Of a DNA stretch of 64,000 nt, positions 52,919-62,890 are shown one piece after another; within the stretch, counting starts at the first letter, position 1, and each line of letters opens with the position of its first letter. The stretch spans positions 1,674,001 to 1,738,000 of the forward strand of contig NZ_CP091787.1 of assembly GCF_022024035.1 (NCBI RefSeq), read 5' to 3'. The notes beneath the pieces were generated by a model. The model saw only the letters and a program-made list of their open reading frames with translations. It was not told the DNA's origin and ran no database searches. A program made the position numbers and the translations under genes. The stretch is from Prevotella sp. E13-17 (lineage in GTDB: Bacteria > Bacteroidota > Bacteroidia > Bacteroidales > Bacteroidaceae).

Positions 52919-54042
52919 ACCCTACGTCCTAAATTATCAATTACCGAACGTTTCCACATCGAGAAGTCCCCTTGTTCAATATGCTTTCTCGCATCAGTCA
53001 CCAGTCGCAGATAGAAGGCGAGGTTATGGATCGATGCTATCTGCATGGCCAACAGTTCTTGTGCTTTAAAGAGGTGGTGCAGGTAGGCCTTGCTGTGAAG
53101 TCGGTCAATGTCGCATCCGTCAGGGTCAATGGGCGAGAAGTCCTGTTCCCATTTTTTGTTACGAATGTTGATCGTTCCTTCATAAGTAAATAGCATGGCA
53201 TTGCGACCGTTGCGGGTCGGCATGACACAGTCAAACATATCAACGCCACGTTCTATACCTTCCAGTATATTCTGTGGTGTTCCTACGCCCATCAAGTAGC
53301 GTGGCTTGTCTTTAGGCAGTATGGCGTTCACCACCTCAATCATGTCGTACATCACCTCTGTGGGTTCGCCAACAGCTAATCCACCGATTGCATTTCCATC
53401 GGCTCCTTTGTCTGCCACATGCTTTGCAGCTTCTTGACGTAGATCCCTAAACGTACAGCCTTGCACAATAGGGAACAAACTTTGCTGGTGTCCGTAGATG
53501 GGTTCTGTTTCGTTGAATCGCTTGATGCAGCGGTCCAACCAACGTTGTGTCAGTCCCAGACTTTTCTTCGCATACTGATAGTCGCTTTGTCCTGGTGGAC
53601 ATTCGTCGAAAGCCATCATGATGTCAGCACCGATGATTCGCTCTGTGTCCATCACATTCTCTGGCGTGAAGAAGTGCTTTGAGCCATCTATGTGTGAACG
53701 AAACTCGCATCCTTCCTCTCTCAGTTTGCGGATTCCTGTCAGCGAGAACACCTGAAAACCGCCAGAGTCTGTCAGTATCGGACGATTCCAAGTATTGAAG
53801 CGGTGAAGTCCGCCAGCCTTTTTCAAGGTGTCCAATCCGGGACGCAGGTATAAGTGATAAGTGTTGCCCAAAATGATTTGTGCCTTCACCTGTTCACGGA
53901 GTTCTGAGAAGTGAACACCTTTCACGCTACCACACGTGCCTACAGGCATAAAGATAGGTGTCTTTATTTGTCCGTGATCCGTTGTTATCACACCTGCACG
54001 TGCGTCACTATAAGGATCTGTATGTTGTAGTTCAAACGTCAT
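52915..54042 (-). CDS. tgt: tRNA-guanine transglycosylase
   Basis: Tgt exchanges guanine-34 in tRNAs with GUN anticodons for the queuosine precursor. The 375-residue protein has the catalytic DSGGFQVFS (about 92-100), LGNTYHLYLRPG and GGLAVGEP (about 220-227). The zinc site CxCxxC...H seems broken: the corresponding DGCDIDRLHSKAYLHHL has only one cysteine. It overlaps the LptF/G gene by 4 nt, and lies 5 nt from the lon stop. Confidence 0.95.
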   Translation of the reverse strand: MTFELQHTDPYSDARAGVITTDHGQIKTPIFMPVGTCGSVKGVHFSELREQVKAQIILGNTYHLYLRPGLDTLKKAGGLHRFNTWNRPILTDSGGFQVFSLTGIRKLREEGCEFRSHIDGSKHFFTPENVMDTERIIGADIMMAFDECPPGQSDYQYAKKSLGLTQRWLDRCIKRFNETEPIYGHQQSLFPIVQGCTFRDLRQEAAKHVADKGADGNAIGGLAVGEPTEVMYDMIEVVNAILPKDKPRYLMGVGTPQNILEGIERGVDMFDCVMPTRNGRNAMLFTYEGTINIRNKKWEQDFSPIDPDGCDIDRLHSKAYLHHLFKAQELLAMQIASIHNLAFYLRLVTDARKHIEQGDFSMWKRSVIDNLGRRV

Positions 54043-54047
54043 GTCTC

Positions 54048-56495
54048 TTATTGTTCTTTTTCTTCAATCTTGAATGTCAGCGGGTGCTCCACTATTTCAT
54101 CGGTCAGGGCGAAGTTCCAGACGTCCTGAACATTTTCTACGTAGTGGAAGCTGACACCCTTCAGGTACATGTCGGGAATCTCTAAGATGTCTTTCTCGTT
54201 TTCCTTACACATCACGATGTCTGTGATGCCGGCGCGCTTGGCTGCCAGTATCTTCTCCTTGATACCGCCCACGGGCAGAACCTTTCCGCGCAGGGTAATC
54301 TCGCCGGTCATGGCCGTGTTCTTGCGCACCTTGCGTTGTGTCAGTGCCGAAGCGATAGAGGTAGCAATGGTAATACCTGCCGAAGGCCCATCTTTAGGCG
54401 TTGCACCTTCGGGCACATGAATATGGATGTTCCAATTGTCGAAGATGCGATAATCAATCTTGAGCGTGTCGGCATGCGCCTTGACATATTCCAAAGCCAA
54501 CACTGCCGATTCTTTCATGACGTCGCCAAGGTTTCCGGTCAGTGTCAGTTTTGAACCTTTGCCTTTGCTGAGCGAAGTCTCGATGAACAGAATCTCGCCG
54601 CCGACGCTGGTCCAAGCCAAGCCCGTAACGACACCAGCATAGTCGTTACCCTGATAGATGTCGCGGTAGAAAGGTGGTTTGCCCAGCAAATCCTCCAGTG
54701 AGTCGGGAGTTATCTTCCAGTTCTGCTCCGCGTTCTCCATCTGGCGTTTGAAGGCCAACTTGCGCATCGCCTTGTTGATTTGCTTCTCCAACTGTCTGAC
54801 GCCGCTCTCTCTCGTGTACTGCTCAATGATTTTTTCAATGGCAGCCTTGTTGAATTTGGGCTTTTCAGGCAGGGTCTGCAGACCCGTGTTGTCCAGTTCG
54901 CGGGGAATCAAGTGGCGCTTGGCAATTTCTATTTTCTCTTCTGTGATATAGCCACTGACCTCAATGATTTCCATTCGGTCCAGCAGAGGGCGGGGAATCG
55001 TGCTTAGATTGTTGGCCGTTGCGATGAACAGCACTTTCGACAAGTCGTAGTCCACATCCAAGAAGTTATCGTGAAAAGCTGTGTTTTGTTCTGGGTCAAG
55101 CACCTCGAGCAGTGCAGAAGCAGGGTCACCGTTAATGGTGTTCTGAGTCACTTTGTCAATCTCGTCCAGTATGAAGACGGGGTTAGAGCTGCCAGCCTTC
55201 TGAATGCTCTTGATGATTCGTCCGGGCATGGCGCCGACATAGGTACGGCGATGACCTCTAATCTCAGCTTCGTCATGAAGACCACCCAGCGAGACACGAA
55301 CGTATTTACGTTTCATGGCTTCGGCAATTGATTTGCCGAGCGAAGTCTTACCAACGCCTGGAGGGCCATAGAGACACAGGATGGGCGACTTCAAGTCACC
55401 ACGAAGCGACAACACTGCCATATATTCAAGGATGCGCTCCTTCACTTTTTCCATACCATAATGGTCGTGGTCCAGAATCTTGTGAGCACGCTGAAGGTTC
55501 AGGTCGTCTTCAGTATATTCGCCCCAAGGGAGTGAAACGAACGTCTGAAGGTAGTTGAGCTGCACGTTGTAGTCAGGACTTTGCGTCGAGAGCGTGTCCA
55601 GTTTGCTCAACTCCTTATTGAAGATTTTCTGTATCTCTTCAGACCATTTCTTCTTTTTGGCCTTCTTTATCAACTCACTTTTCTCTGGCGACTGCTCGTT
55701 ACCCATCTCTGCCTGTAGGTTCTTGATCTGCTGCTGCAGGAAATAGTTTTTCTGCTGTTCGTCCAGATCTTCGCGGGTCTTGTTTCTGATGTCAGCTTTC
55801 AGATTCTGCAGATTGATTTCTCTGTTCATCGCCTTCATCGTGCCAAACAGACGTTCTTTCATTGACTCGGCTTCAAGAAGAGTCATTTTCTCTTTGGTTC
55901 CGAACGGCATGTTGGAGCAGACGAAGTTCAATGCCATCACATCATTGCGAATGTTTTGTATTGCAAAAGAGAAGTCATCGGGAATTTCTTCCGTCACCGA
56001 GATATATTCGCTGGTCATTTTGCGCAAATCGTCCATAGCGGTTTTCCACTCGCGATCGCGCTTGTCTGGCTGAATCTCTGGTGCTTGCTTCGTATAACCA
56101 ATCAAGTAGGGCGTGTCTTTAATGATGTCATACAGTCTCAGACGGCCTAAGCCCTGCATGATAACCGTTACCGAACCATTGGGCAGCGTCAGCTGTTTCA
56201 CCACTCGTGCATATACGCCATATTCGTACAGGTCTTCCATCGTTGGTTCTTCCACCTCTGGGTCACGCTGGCTGACCACACCGATAACGCCATTCGTCTT
56301 TTCGGCTTTCTTGATGAGTTTCAAACTTGATTCTCTGCCAATCAGTATCGGCGATACTACACCAGGAAACAAAACCATGTTTCTAACGGCAAGTATGGGT
56401 ACCTCGTTGGGGGTTTCAATATTTGTCAAATCCATAAAGTCCCCTTCTATATCTGCGATCATTGAAAAGGGCTTGTTTTGCTGATTATCGCTCAT
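54048..56495 (-). CDS. lon: ATP-dependent protease Lon
   Basis: Lon degrades misfolded and regulatory proteins in the cytoplasm. From the ATG at 56495 ([10 protein letters not shown]) it has 815 residues: an N-terminal LON domain (about 32-230), a coiled-coil region, the AAA domain with Walker [12 protein letters not shown] (about 377-387) and Walker [10 protein letters not shown] (about 440-448), and a protease domain with the Ser-Lys dyad (DGPSAG, about 700). A reading frame to 56528 exists but crosses the promoter box TACCTTTG (56526-56533), 30 bp upstream. Confidence 0.97.
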   Translation of the reverse strand: MSDNQQNKPFSMIADIEGDFMDLTNIETPNEVPILAVRNMVLFPGVVSPILIGRESSLKLIKKAEKTNGVIGVVSQRDPEVEEPTMEDLYEYGVYARVVKQLTLPNGSVTVIMQGLGRLRLYDIIKDTPYLIGYTKQAPEIQPDKRDREWKTAMDDLRKMTSEYISVTEEIPDDFSFAIQNIRNDVMALNFVCSNMPFGTKEKMTLLEAESMKERLFGTMKAMNREINLQNLKADIRNKTREDLDEQQKNYFLQQQIKNLQAEMGNEQSPEKSELIKKAKKKKWSEEIQKIFNKELSKLDTLSTQSPDYNVQLNYLQTFVSLPWGEYTEDDLNLQRAHKILDHDHYGMEKVKERILEYMAVLSLRGDLKSPILCLYGPPGVGKTSLGKSIAEAMKRKYVRVSLGGLHDEAEIRGHRRTYVGAMPGRIIKSIQKAGSSNPVFILDEIDKVTQNTINGDPASALLEVLDPEQNTAFHDNFLDVDYDLSKVLFIATANNLSTIPRPLLDRMEIIEVSGYITEEKIEIAKRHLIPRELDNTGLQTLPEKPKFNKAAIEKIIEQYTRESGVRQLEKQINKAMRKLAFKRQMENAEQNWKITPDSLEDLLGKPPFYRDIYQGNDYAGVVTGLAWTSVGGEILFIETSLSKGKGSKLTLTGNLGDVMKESAVLALEYVKAHADTLKIDYRIFDNWNIHIHVPEGATPKDGPSAGITIATSIASALTQRKVRKNTAMTGEITLRGKVLPVGGIKEKILAAKRAGITDIVMCKENEKDILEIPDMYLKGVSFHYVENVQDVWNFALTDEIVEHPLTFKIEEKEQ

Positions 56496-56525
56496 GTTTA
56501 TTTTTATCTGTATCATTTTGAAGTG

Positions 56526-56533
56526 CAAAGGTA
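56526..56533 (-). promoter_or_regulatory. -7 box for lon
   Basis: TACCTTTG on the minus strand, 30 bp before the ATG at 56495. No heat-shock-type element was noticed. Confidence 0.6.
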
Positions 56534-56563
56534 CTAAATTTAATTGATAATTTCGAAAGCTTC

Positions 56564-56594
56564 ATTGATAATTAACAAAAAATGTATAACTTTG
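56564..56594 (+). promoter_or_regulatory. Promoter of the TrmN6-like gene
   Basis: ATTG (56564-56567), a 19-bp spacer and TAACTTTG (56587-56594) fit the consensus. The box ends 11 bp before the ATG at 56606, giving a very short leader. Confidence 0.6.
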
Positions 56595-56605
56595 CGGCGT
56601 TAATT

Positions 56606-57283
56606 ATGGCAAACGACTTCTTTCGGTTTAAGCGGTTTATCATCTTTCAAGGGCGATGCGCCATGAAGGTGGGAACAGACGGCACCTTGCTTGGGGCTTG
56701 GGCAAGGGGTGGAAAACAGATACTTGACATTGGCACTGGTACGGGGCTGATAGCACTGATGATGGCTCAGCGGTTTCCTAATGCGCAAATTTCGGGTGTT
56801 GAGATTGACGAGCAAGCTTTCGGGCAGGCGCTGGAGAATGTGGCTGCATCGCCTTTTGCAGATCGGATCGCAGTCATACATCAAGACTTCTGTCAAGGTA
56901 TTGGTGGACAACAGTTCGACGCCATTGTGTCTAATCCGCCATTCTTCGATCAGGCGTTGGAGTCGCCAGATGTGCAGCGCACAGCTGCAAGACACACATC
57001 GTCTTTGTCGTATCGAGAATTGATGACGGGCGCCTACAATTTGTTGTCGGAAGACGGACATTTCTCTGTCGTTATACCTGCCGACCATCGGTCGAAGTTA
57101 GAGACTGAAGCATACCTTGCCGGATTCTTTATATCAAGAGTATGTGCAGTGAAGACATCGCTTCGAAAACCCGTCAAGCGCTATCTCTTAGAATTCTGTA
57201 AGAAGGCTGTAGGGCTGCAACGAGAAGAGATAGTGATAGGATCTGAATTATATCAAGAACTGGTAAACGAATTTTACTTATGA
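56606..57283 (+). CDS. tRNA1(Val) A37 N6-methyltransferase-like protein
   Basis: A 225-residue Rossmann-fold methyltransferase that resembles TrmN6/YfiC, which makes m6A37 in tRNA-Val. It begins with the family signature FKRFIIFQGRCAMKVGTDGTLLGAW. The SAM-binding motif DIGTGTGLIALMMAQ and the substrate motif SNPPFF (about 110-115) follow. I start it at 56606 rather than the upstream 56582, because the latter lies in the promoter. The nitrilase gene overlaps its 3' end by 4 nt. Confidence 0.88.
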   Translation: MANDFFRFKRFIIFQGRCAMKVGTDGTLLGAWARGGKQILDIGTGTGLIALMMAQRFPNAQISGVEIDEQAFGQALENVAASPFADRIAVIHQDFCQGIGGQQFDAIVSNPPFFDQALESPDVQRTAARHTSSLSYRELMTGAYNLLSEDGHFSVVIPADHRSKLETEAYLAGFFISRVCAVKTSLRKPVKRYLLEFCKKAVGLQREEIVIGSELYQELVNEFYL

Positions 57284-58041
57284 AAGTTGCACTGATACAA
57301 TTAGATTCTCAGTGGTGTGATGTTCGTCAAAACATTGCTCGTGCCTCACAATACATGCGTGATGTCGAAGCAGATATGTATGTTCTGCCTGAAATGTGGT
57401 CAACAGGATTTGTGATTAAGCCGCAAGGTGTTGCAGAGTCTGAATCAACTTCTACTTCATTGCAGTGGATGCGTGAGATGGCATTCGAAAAGGATTGTGC
57501 CATCTGTGGCAGTTTGGCTGTCTCACTGGCAGATGGAAGTTATCGTAACAGACATTATTTCGTGACCAAGAATAGCAGCTTCTTTTATGACAAAAAGCAC
57601 TTGTTTAGTCATGGTAAAGAGGACCTAAACTATCAGCATGGCGATGTTCCTGTCATTGTGAAGTACAAGGATTTTCGTTTGTTGTTGCAGACGTGCTACG
57701 ATCTCCGTTTCCCTTGTTTCTCACGTTACGGACGTGCTGGCGAATACGATGCTATTGTTTATGTTGCTAATTGGCCTTCGTCTCGACGACTTGCATGGGA
57801 TGTCCTTCTCAAAGCTCGGGCCATTGAGAATCAGTGTTACGTAATTGGCGTAAACCGTGTGGGCAGCGATGAAACGTGCATTTACGATGGCGGCAGTGCT
57901 GTGATTGATCCTTTAGGCCGGATATTGGTTGACGCCAAGGATAAAGAAAACGTATCTTCTGCTGAGCTATCGTTGGACAACCTACAGAAGATACGTAGTC
58001 GTTTCAGGGTTTTGGATGACCGCGACTTATTTACATATTAG
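57280..58041 (+). CDS. Nitrilase superfamily hydrolase (omega-amidase/YafV-like)
   Basis: This 253-residue protein has the nitrilase Glu-Lys-Cys triad: Glu in LPEMWSTGF (about 44), Lys in FYDKKHLFSHG (about 106) and Cys in LLQTCYDLRFP (about 140). The LPEMWSTGF and CYDLRFP motifs fit the YafV/omega-amidase branch, which hydrolyses alpha-ketoglutaramate and alpha-ketosuccinamate. That substrate is inferred. The gene overlaps the methyltransferase gene by 4 nt, and the convergent rhamnosidase gene by 15 nt. Confidence 0.88.
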   Translation: MKVALIQLDSQWCDVRQNIARASQYMRDVEADMYVLPEMWSTGFVIKPQGVAESESTSTSLQWMREMAFEKDCAICGSLAVSLADGSYRNRHYFVTKNSSFFYDKKHLFSHGKEDLNYQHGDVPVIVKYKDFRLLLQTCYDLRFPCFSRYGRAGEYDAIVYVANWPSSRRLAWDVLLKARAIENQCYVIGVNRVGSDETCIYDGGSAVIDPLGRILVDAKDKENVSSAELSLDNLQKIRSRFRVLDDRDLFTY

Positions 58042-60588
58042 TCTTACCTTACTGGCTAAGCCGCTCTTTACGGGTTCCCATTTGTCGTATAATGTCTTCT
58101 TATAGTTGATGTCAACGACATTGATTTCTTCCATTTTGCGCCATTTCACGCCCTGTCTGTCCAGTTCGCTAATGCGATTGGCTGGTAGGTTGGTGACTTC
58201 AATGCGCAGTTCGTTATGTCCGGCTTTCAGTTTTCCTTTGGTGTCGAGTACAAAAGGAACGGCCCATGCACAGCCAACAAACTGACCGTTGATATATACA
58301 CGGGCAGATTCTCTTACGTCGCCTAAGTCGATATACCAGTCAGCATCCGACTGTTTCTTGGTCAGGTCGAAACTGGTGGTGTAAACTCCTGTACCCATCA
58401 GCGTGCGCGTCTGGTCGTCAAGGTTCTCCCATGTCTGCAACTTGTCGAGTTGATAGGTTTTGTTCATTTGGGGTGTTTCCTCTGTGAAGGTAAGTGTCCA
58501 CTTTCCGTCAATCTCGATATTATCTTGTTTGGCCTTGCCTGAACAAGACTTTACTTTCACCTCAAGTGGTGAGCTGAAAACTTGAAGTATCATCGATTCG
58601 CCGCTATGCAGGCGCATCACGATGCCGTTGTCGTTGATATCGGCATCCGTTATTTCGCCATTCATTGGGTTAAACCATTTCGCGTCTTTGAAGGGTACGG
58701 CCAGTTTCACGTCTTCCTCAACATCATGAGGCGTTAAATTGGCTATGAAATAATGATAGCCGTTGGCATTCTTGCGTCTGATCAGTTTCAATCCGCATAA
58801 CGTCTTCATTTGTTCAGGTCTTGCATATTGCGCCATCTTCTGTGTGTCTTCACCATAGATAATATACGGCGACAGACGCTCCAACTCGCGCTTTAGCTCA
58901 GATGTGATGGTTGTCCCCGTAGGAATGATGATGGCTTTGTATTGCGTACCAGCCTCGGTGACAAGTTGTTGACCTTTGACGGTGACTTTAGACAGCAGCT
59001 TGTCGCTAATGTAATCACAGTCGTAGCCAGCCTTTTCGATGGCGAGAATACTTTGAATAAACTCTGGAGCCAGTTGACCCATGGCATGGATTGAGAATTG
59101 CATGAGCAACTTGTTGATGTTTTTCTTCCACATATCCCTAACGGGAAGATACACCAGGAAGTCGTTGTCTGGTTCACCCCATTGCAGGAAATTCTGACAT
59201 CTTGACACATAGTCCATGAAGAACGGGGCATCACGCCAAATGCTGTTGGTTGGTGACATGTCGATTGAGGCATAGAATTTCCATCCTGGCCACTCGTCGT
59301 CTTTTGGCGAATAGCAGGTGCCGTGGAAAAACATGTGGTTGACGCCGGCACAGAACATCAGGTCGATGTCGGGTTTCAACTGCGACAACGACGTGCGAAA
59401 GTGTTCCGTCAGCCAAGTAAATGTCTCGCTCGATGTGAAGGGCTTGCCGCAGATGTGTGCCGCAGAAGGCGCATATTTCAGCATAGAGAAGTCTGAATCG
59501 TTCTTGCGCGTCTTGCCAGGATCCTGACGCAGTCCCTTGATGCCAAAGTCAGACAGTCCGAATCCTTCGATCTCGGGAATGTCCACTGCTGCATAACAGT
59601 CAATCAGGTTGGCTGGAGAACCGTGTGCCTGATTGCGGGTGATGGCACCATGAGCATGTGCCCACGCTGTCCATTGCTCGGTGAAGTTCTCCAGTAACAG
59701 TTCGCCCAGCGTCTCGCGATAGTCAGATAGCACCTTGGACTCGTAGGCAATCAGTTCTGGCAAGTGTTCTTCCAGCTTGTAGCCTCTGCGCTTTTCAAAC
59801 TCTTGGAGCAATGAGGGCGTCCATGTCGCATCAGCCACCTCATAACTATCGTTGAAAAAGGTGTGAGGGTAGGGTGTCTTTGTTTGCTCGAAGGCTTTCT
59901 CGATATGTTTCAGATAGTGGGCCACAGCTTGACGATCGAAGTGGTCTATTACTAATCCTTCGCCCCCAGGAGCCGCACGTTTCACTTTCATCACACCATA
60001 TTTAATAAATAATGCGATGACCTTTTCGGCCCCAAGCTGGTTTTTCTTTAACTGCAACCTATTGTGCTCGATCTGGTCAGTTACGTCTGTAGCTGTACCA
60101 TCGGGTCTGTAGAGCATCACCTTATGCAGGAATGCATTCTTTGAATCCTTTTCCGAGGGCGGGATATCTATGGTCGTTTGACCGTCAATAGCATTCTCTA
60201 CAAATACCGCCCGGCAGGCACTTTCCTCAAGTGGCACCCACGGCCCGCCGAAAGGCCATCCAGTACCGGTCGCCATATCCAGTTCGATACCGTTTCGTTC
60301 GGCCTGTTGTCCCGTGTATTGCAACATCTCCATCCACCTCTCGGAGAGGTAGGGAATGTTGTTCTTCTCGTTACCTTGAACACCATAGAGCGGGGTTATC
60401 TCGACGGCACCGATGCCATGTTTGGCATATTCGTGAAGGTTCCACTTCAGGTTCTCCTTGTCAACGGCCGATCCAAGCCACCACCAACGAGTGCCAGCCT
60501 TGGTCTCTGCAGTTTGTGTGGGCCAAGATTGCGCCATCACAGATGCAGATAACAGGGTAGATGCAAATAATAGTAATGTCTTTTTCAT
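58027..60588 (-). CDS. GH106-like alpha-L-rhamnosidase, secreted
   Basis: This 853-residue protein has a signal peptide (about 1-19, SASVMAQ) and the start of the GH106 catalytic region TRWWWLGSAVDKENLKWNLHEY (about 32-53). That region includes GAVEITPLYG and MATGTGWPFGG. The C-terminal part (about 690-853) has a galactose-binding-like beta-sandwich. GH106 enzymes release L-rhamnose from rhamnogalacturonan and other plant glycans. It follows the acetylesterase gene in a TAATG overlap, so the two act on the same substrate. No SusC/SusD pair is present in the window. Confidence 0.86.
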   Translation of the reverse strand: MKKTLLLFASTLLSASVMAQSWPTQTAETKAGTRWWWLGSAVDKENLKWNLHEYAKHGIGAVEITPLYGVQGNEKNNIPYLSERWMEMLQYTGQQAERNGIELDMATGTGWPFGGPWVPLEESACRAVFVENAIDGQTTIDIPPSEKDSKNAFLHKVMLYRPDGTATDVTDQIEHNRLQLKKNQLGAEKVIALFIKYGVMKVKRAAPGGEGLVIDHFDRQAVAHYLKHIEKAFEQTKTPYPHTFFNDSYEVADATWTPSLLQEFEKRRGYKLEEHLPELIAYESKVLSDYRETLGELLLENFTEQWTAWAHAHGAITRNQAHGSPANLIDCYAAVDIPEIEGFGLSDFGIKGLRQDPGKTRKNDSDFSMLKYAPSAAHICGKPFTSSETFTWLTEHFRTSLSQLKPDIDLMFCAGVNHMFFHGTCYSPKDDEWPGWKFYASIDMSPTNSIWRDAPFFMDYVSRCQNFLQWGEPDNDFLVYLPVRDMWKKNINKLLMQFSIHAMGQLAPEFIQSILAIEKAGYDCDYISDKLLSKVTVKGQQLVTEAGTQYKAIIIPTGTTITSELKRELERLSPYIIYGEDTQKMAQYARPEQMKTLCGLKLIRRKNANGYHYFIANLTPHDVEEDVKLAVPFKDAKWFNPMNGEITDADINDNGIVMRLHSGESMILQVFSSPLEVKVKSCSGKAKQDNIEIDGKWTLTFTEETPQMNKTYQLDKLQTWENLDDQTRTLMGTGVYTTSFDLTKKQSDADWYIDLGDVRESARVYINGQFVGCAWAVPFVLDTKGKLKAGHNELRIEVTNLPANRISELDRQGVKWRKMEEINVVDINYKKTLYDKWEPVKSGLASKVRLICK

Positions 60589-61844
60589 TAGTTTCCGTCA
60601 GGTTTTGTCAATTCTGAAATCTTTGCAGGTGCCCAGTTAAACGACTTCCAGTCATCTGGTTGTTCGGGGGTAAAGTCATTCCAGTCATCACGTAGATGCT
60701 GCACCAGAGGAAGATTCAGAGCCTTGATGCCCATGATAACACATTTAGCCACTTCATATGCTCCAAAGGTATTGAAGTGTGTGTTGTCTGCCAGCGCCTC
60801 GGGCTGGTTAGGGAATGTATTAGCAGGATAATGAACTAACAGTCGTTTAGAGCCTTCAAAGCCCATGGTCTCGAAAAGGGTCTTGGTCATGGCGTTGAGA
60901 TCTATGACGGGCACCTTCTCCAATTCAGCAACCATTTTCATGGCAGCGGGAAAATCGCCATGCGTGTTGCGTATGGTTTTGTTGTCTTTTTCAAAGAATC
61001 GGCGCTGTGTCGGAGTGCAGAAAACAATCTCTGCACCTTTGTCGCGCACCTTATCAACGAAAATTTTCAGCTGATACTGATAGTGATACCATGCACCATC
61101 GCCTGCTCGCTTTTCCTTTTCATCGTTGTGGCCGAACTCTACAAAGACATAGTCGCCTGCCTTCAGCGTAGAGAGTATTTTCTCCAATCTGTAAGAGTCG
61201 ATGAATGTACGGGCGGTGAGTCCGCTCTCGGCATGATTCGAAACAGCCACGCCATCGTTAAACCAGCGTGTGATCATCTGTCCCCACGAAGCCCAAGGTT
61301 CGAAGTTCTGATCCACGACCGTAGAGTTGCCACACAAGTATAGCGTAGGCACATTGGCGGGTTCGATGTGAATGCGCTTGACGGCAGGATTTGTGCCGTT
61401 GACTTCCAGCGTCAGTTTGTCGTCCCAGGCCAGATAGTCTTTCTCGCGGTCCTTGATCTTCACACGACGCTTTTCGTCAATCTGTGGCGAGCGTTTGTTC
61501 ACCACAAACGACACGACGCGTGTTTCTTTCGCCTTGTTGGTGGTGATACTGTCCATCATCAGTCGTCTTCCTTCGGCTCTCAGGGTGGTGTTGCTGTTCT
61601 TCTTGCCACCCAAGGTCACCGTCACCAAGTAGTTTCCGTCTGGCACTTTCACGCTGAAGTAGAACGGCTCTGCCGGATGCTTCTTGTCGGGTGCCGGTAG
61701 AAGGTCATAGCCTAAACCTTTCTCATTCGTATAGACGGGTTGTGGCTTTGCCAGATCAAAATCAAAAGATTGAGCTTTTGTAGCTTCTGTTGCAGACAAC
61801 AAAGCTGCAATCATTGTTAAAGTGTTTAAGTAGATATGTTTCAT
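60588..61844 (-). CDS. Rhamnogalacturonan acetylesterase (SGNH hydrolase, CE12-like)
   Basis: The 418-residue protein has a signal peptide (about 1-24, ATEATKAQ), a beta-rich N-terminal domain (about 26-150) and an SGNH hydrolase domain with LYLCGNSTVVD (block I, GNST for GDST), VEFGHNDEKEK (block III) and DNTHFNTFGA (catalytic Asp and His, block V). It removes acetyl groups from rhamnogalacturonan I. The stop TAA overlaps the ATG of the rhamnosidase gene by one base. The -7 box at 61849-61856 ends only 4 bp before this ATG, which could make the mRNA leaderless. A later start at the second Met (residue 11) is the alternative. Confidence 0.87.
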   Translation of the reverse strand: MKHIYLNTLTMIAALLSATEATKAQSFDFDLAKPQPVYTNEKGLGYDLLPAPDKKHPAEPFYFSVKVPDGNYLVTVTLGGKKNSNTTLRAEGRRLMMDSITTNKAKETRVVSFVVNKRSPQIDEKRRVKIKDREKDYLAWDDKLTLEVNGTNPAVKRIHIEPANVPTLYLCGNSTVVDQNFEPWASWGQMITRWFNDGVAVSNHAESGLTARTFIDSYRLEKILSTLKAGDYVFVEFGHNDEKEKRAGDGAWYHYQYQLKIFVDKVRDKGAEIVFCTPTQRRFFEKDNKTIRNTHGDFPAAMKMVAELEKVPVIDLNAMTKTLFETMGFEGSKRLLVHYPANTFPNQPEALADNTHFNTFGAYEVAKCVIMGIKALNLPLVQHLRDDWNDFTPEQPDDWKSFNWAPAKISELTKPDGN

Positions 61845-61848
61845 CTTG

Positions 61849-61856
61849 CAAAGATA
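61849..61856 (-). promoter_or_regulatory. -7 box immediately before the acetylesterase ATG
   Basis: TATCTTTG on the minus strand ends 4 bp before the ATG at 61844. The usual start point of transcription would fall on or next to this codon. Confidence 0.5.
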
Positions 61857-61940
61857 CACATTATTCGTTAATAGAACTAATTTTTTGAGATTTAATTTGA
61901 AAATTCTAATTTATCACTGTCTTTATTTCTTCTTTTTATG

Positions 61941-61948
61941 TATCTTTG
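61941..61948 (+). promoter_or_regulatory. -7 box for the glucosaminidase gene
   Basis: TATCTTTG, 18 bp before the ATG at 61967, matches TAnnTTTG. Confidence 0.55.
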
Positions 61949-61966
61949 CAAGCAATAAAATAATTG

Positions 61967-62890
61967 ATGATGAAGAGAAGTTTGAGAGCAGTTGTTGTTA
62001 TAGGATTGTTTTGCTTGCCCATAGGTCTTTGGGCGCAAGCTAAATGGAACGCCCGATATCAGCAATATATCAATCAATATAAAGATGTGGCTATTGAGCA
62101 AATGCAGAAATATAAAATTCCTGCTTCTATCACTTTGGCTCAAGGACTGTTGGAATCGGGGGCTGGCAATAGCACTTTGGCTGTCAAAGCCAACAATCAT
62201 TTTGGCATCAAATGTCATCACTGGACAGGTCCTACCATCTATAAAGATGATGATGCCCGCGGAGAGTGCTTCCGGGTCTATAAGAATGCTTTCGAGTCGT
62301 ACGAAGATCACTCTGTGTTTCTGGTCACTGGTCAGCGCTATCGCGGTCTGTTCAGTCTGAAACCAACCGATTATCGGGGGTGGGCACGTGGGTTAAAGGC
62401 GGCAGGCTATGCTACCAACCCTGTCTATGCCGACAAGTTGATAGAGATCATTCAGCTATACAAGCTCTATCAGTATGACACTGTGCGCCACTATGACAAG
62501 TTTATGGCTGAGCGTGTGAAGGAACAATCGGTAGGCGGCCAGCCGTTGCACCTCATCACCATCTTCAACAAGAACTACTATATCATTGCCCGTCGAGGCG
62601 ATACGTTCCGCTCTATTGGCAAGGAGATTGGCATTTCTTACAGGAAGATTGCCCGCTATAATGAGCGCGACAAGAACGATCGTTTGAATGAAGGCGAGAT
62701 CGTCTGGCTGAAGAAAAAGCAACGTCGTGCACCCAAGGAATATAAGAATCGCTATCACTATGTGAAGAATGGCGAGTCGATGTATTCTATAGCCCAGACG
62801 TATGGCATACGTGTGAAGTACCTCTACCAGATGAATGGTCTGTCGCCCGACTATAACATCCGTGTCGGTGATGCCTTAAAGTTGCGCTAA
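61967..62890 (+). CDS. Secreted glucosaminidase with LysM domains
   Basis: The 307-residue protein has a signal peptide (about 1-25), then a glucosaminidase domain (about 37-165) with the catalytic Glu in ITLAQGLLESGAGNSTLA and the NNHFGIKCH motif. Two LysM-like repeats follow (about 200-245, YIIARRGDTFRSIGKEIG, and 262-306, YHYVKNGESMYSIAQTYG), which bind peptidoglycan. It cleaves the glycan backbone between N-acetylglucosamine and N-acetylmuramic acid during growth or division. A second ATG one codon later is possible. The 3' end overlaps the convergent HPPK-like gene by 15 nt. Confidence 0.9.
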   Translation: MMKRSLRAVVVIGLFCLPIGLWAQAKWNARYQQYINQYKDVAIEQMQKYKIPASITLAQGLLESGAGNSTLAVKANNHFGIKCHHWTGPTIYKDDDARGECFRVYKNAFESYEDHSVFLVTGQRYRGLFSLKPTDYRGWARGLKAAGYATNPVYADKLIEIIQLYKLYQYDTVRHYDKFMAERVKEQSVGGQPLHLITIFNKNYYIIARRGDTFRSIGKEIGISYRKIARYNERDKNDRLNEGEIVWLKKKQRRAPKEYKNRYHYVKNGESMYSIAQTYGIRVKYLYQMNGLSPDYNIRVGDALKLR

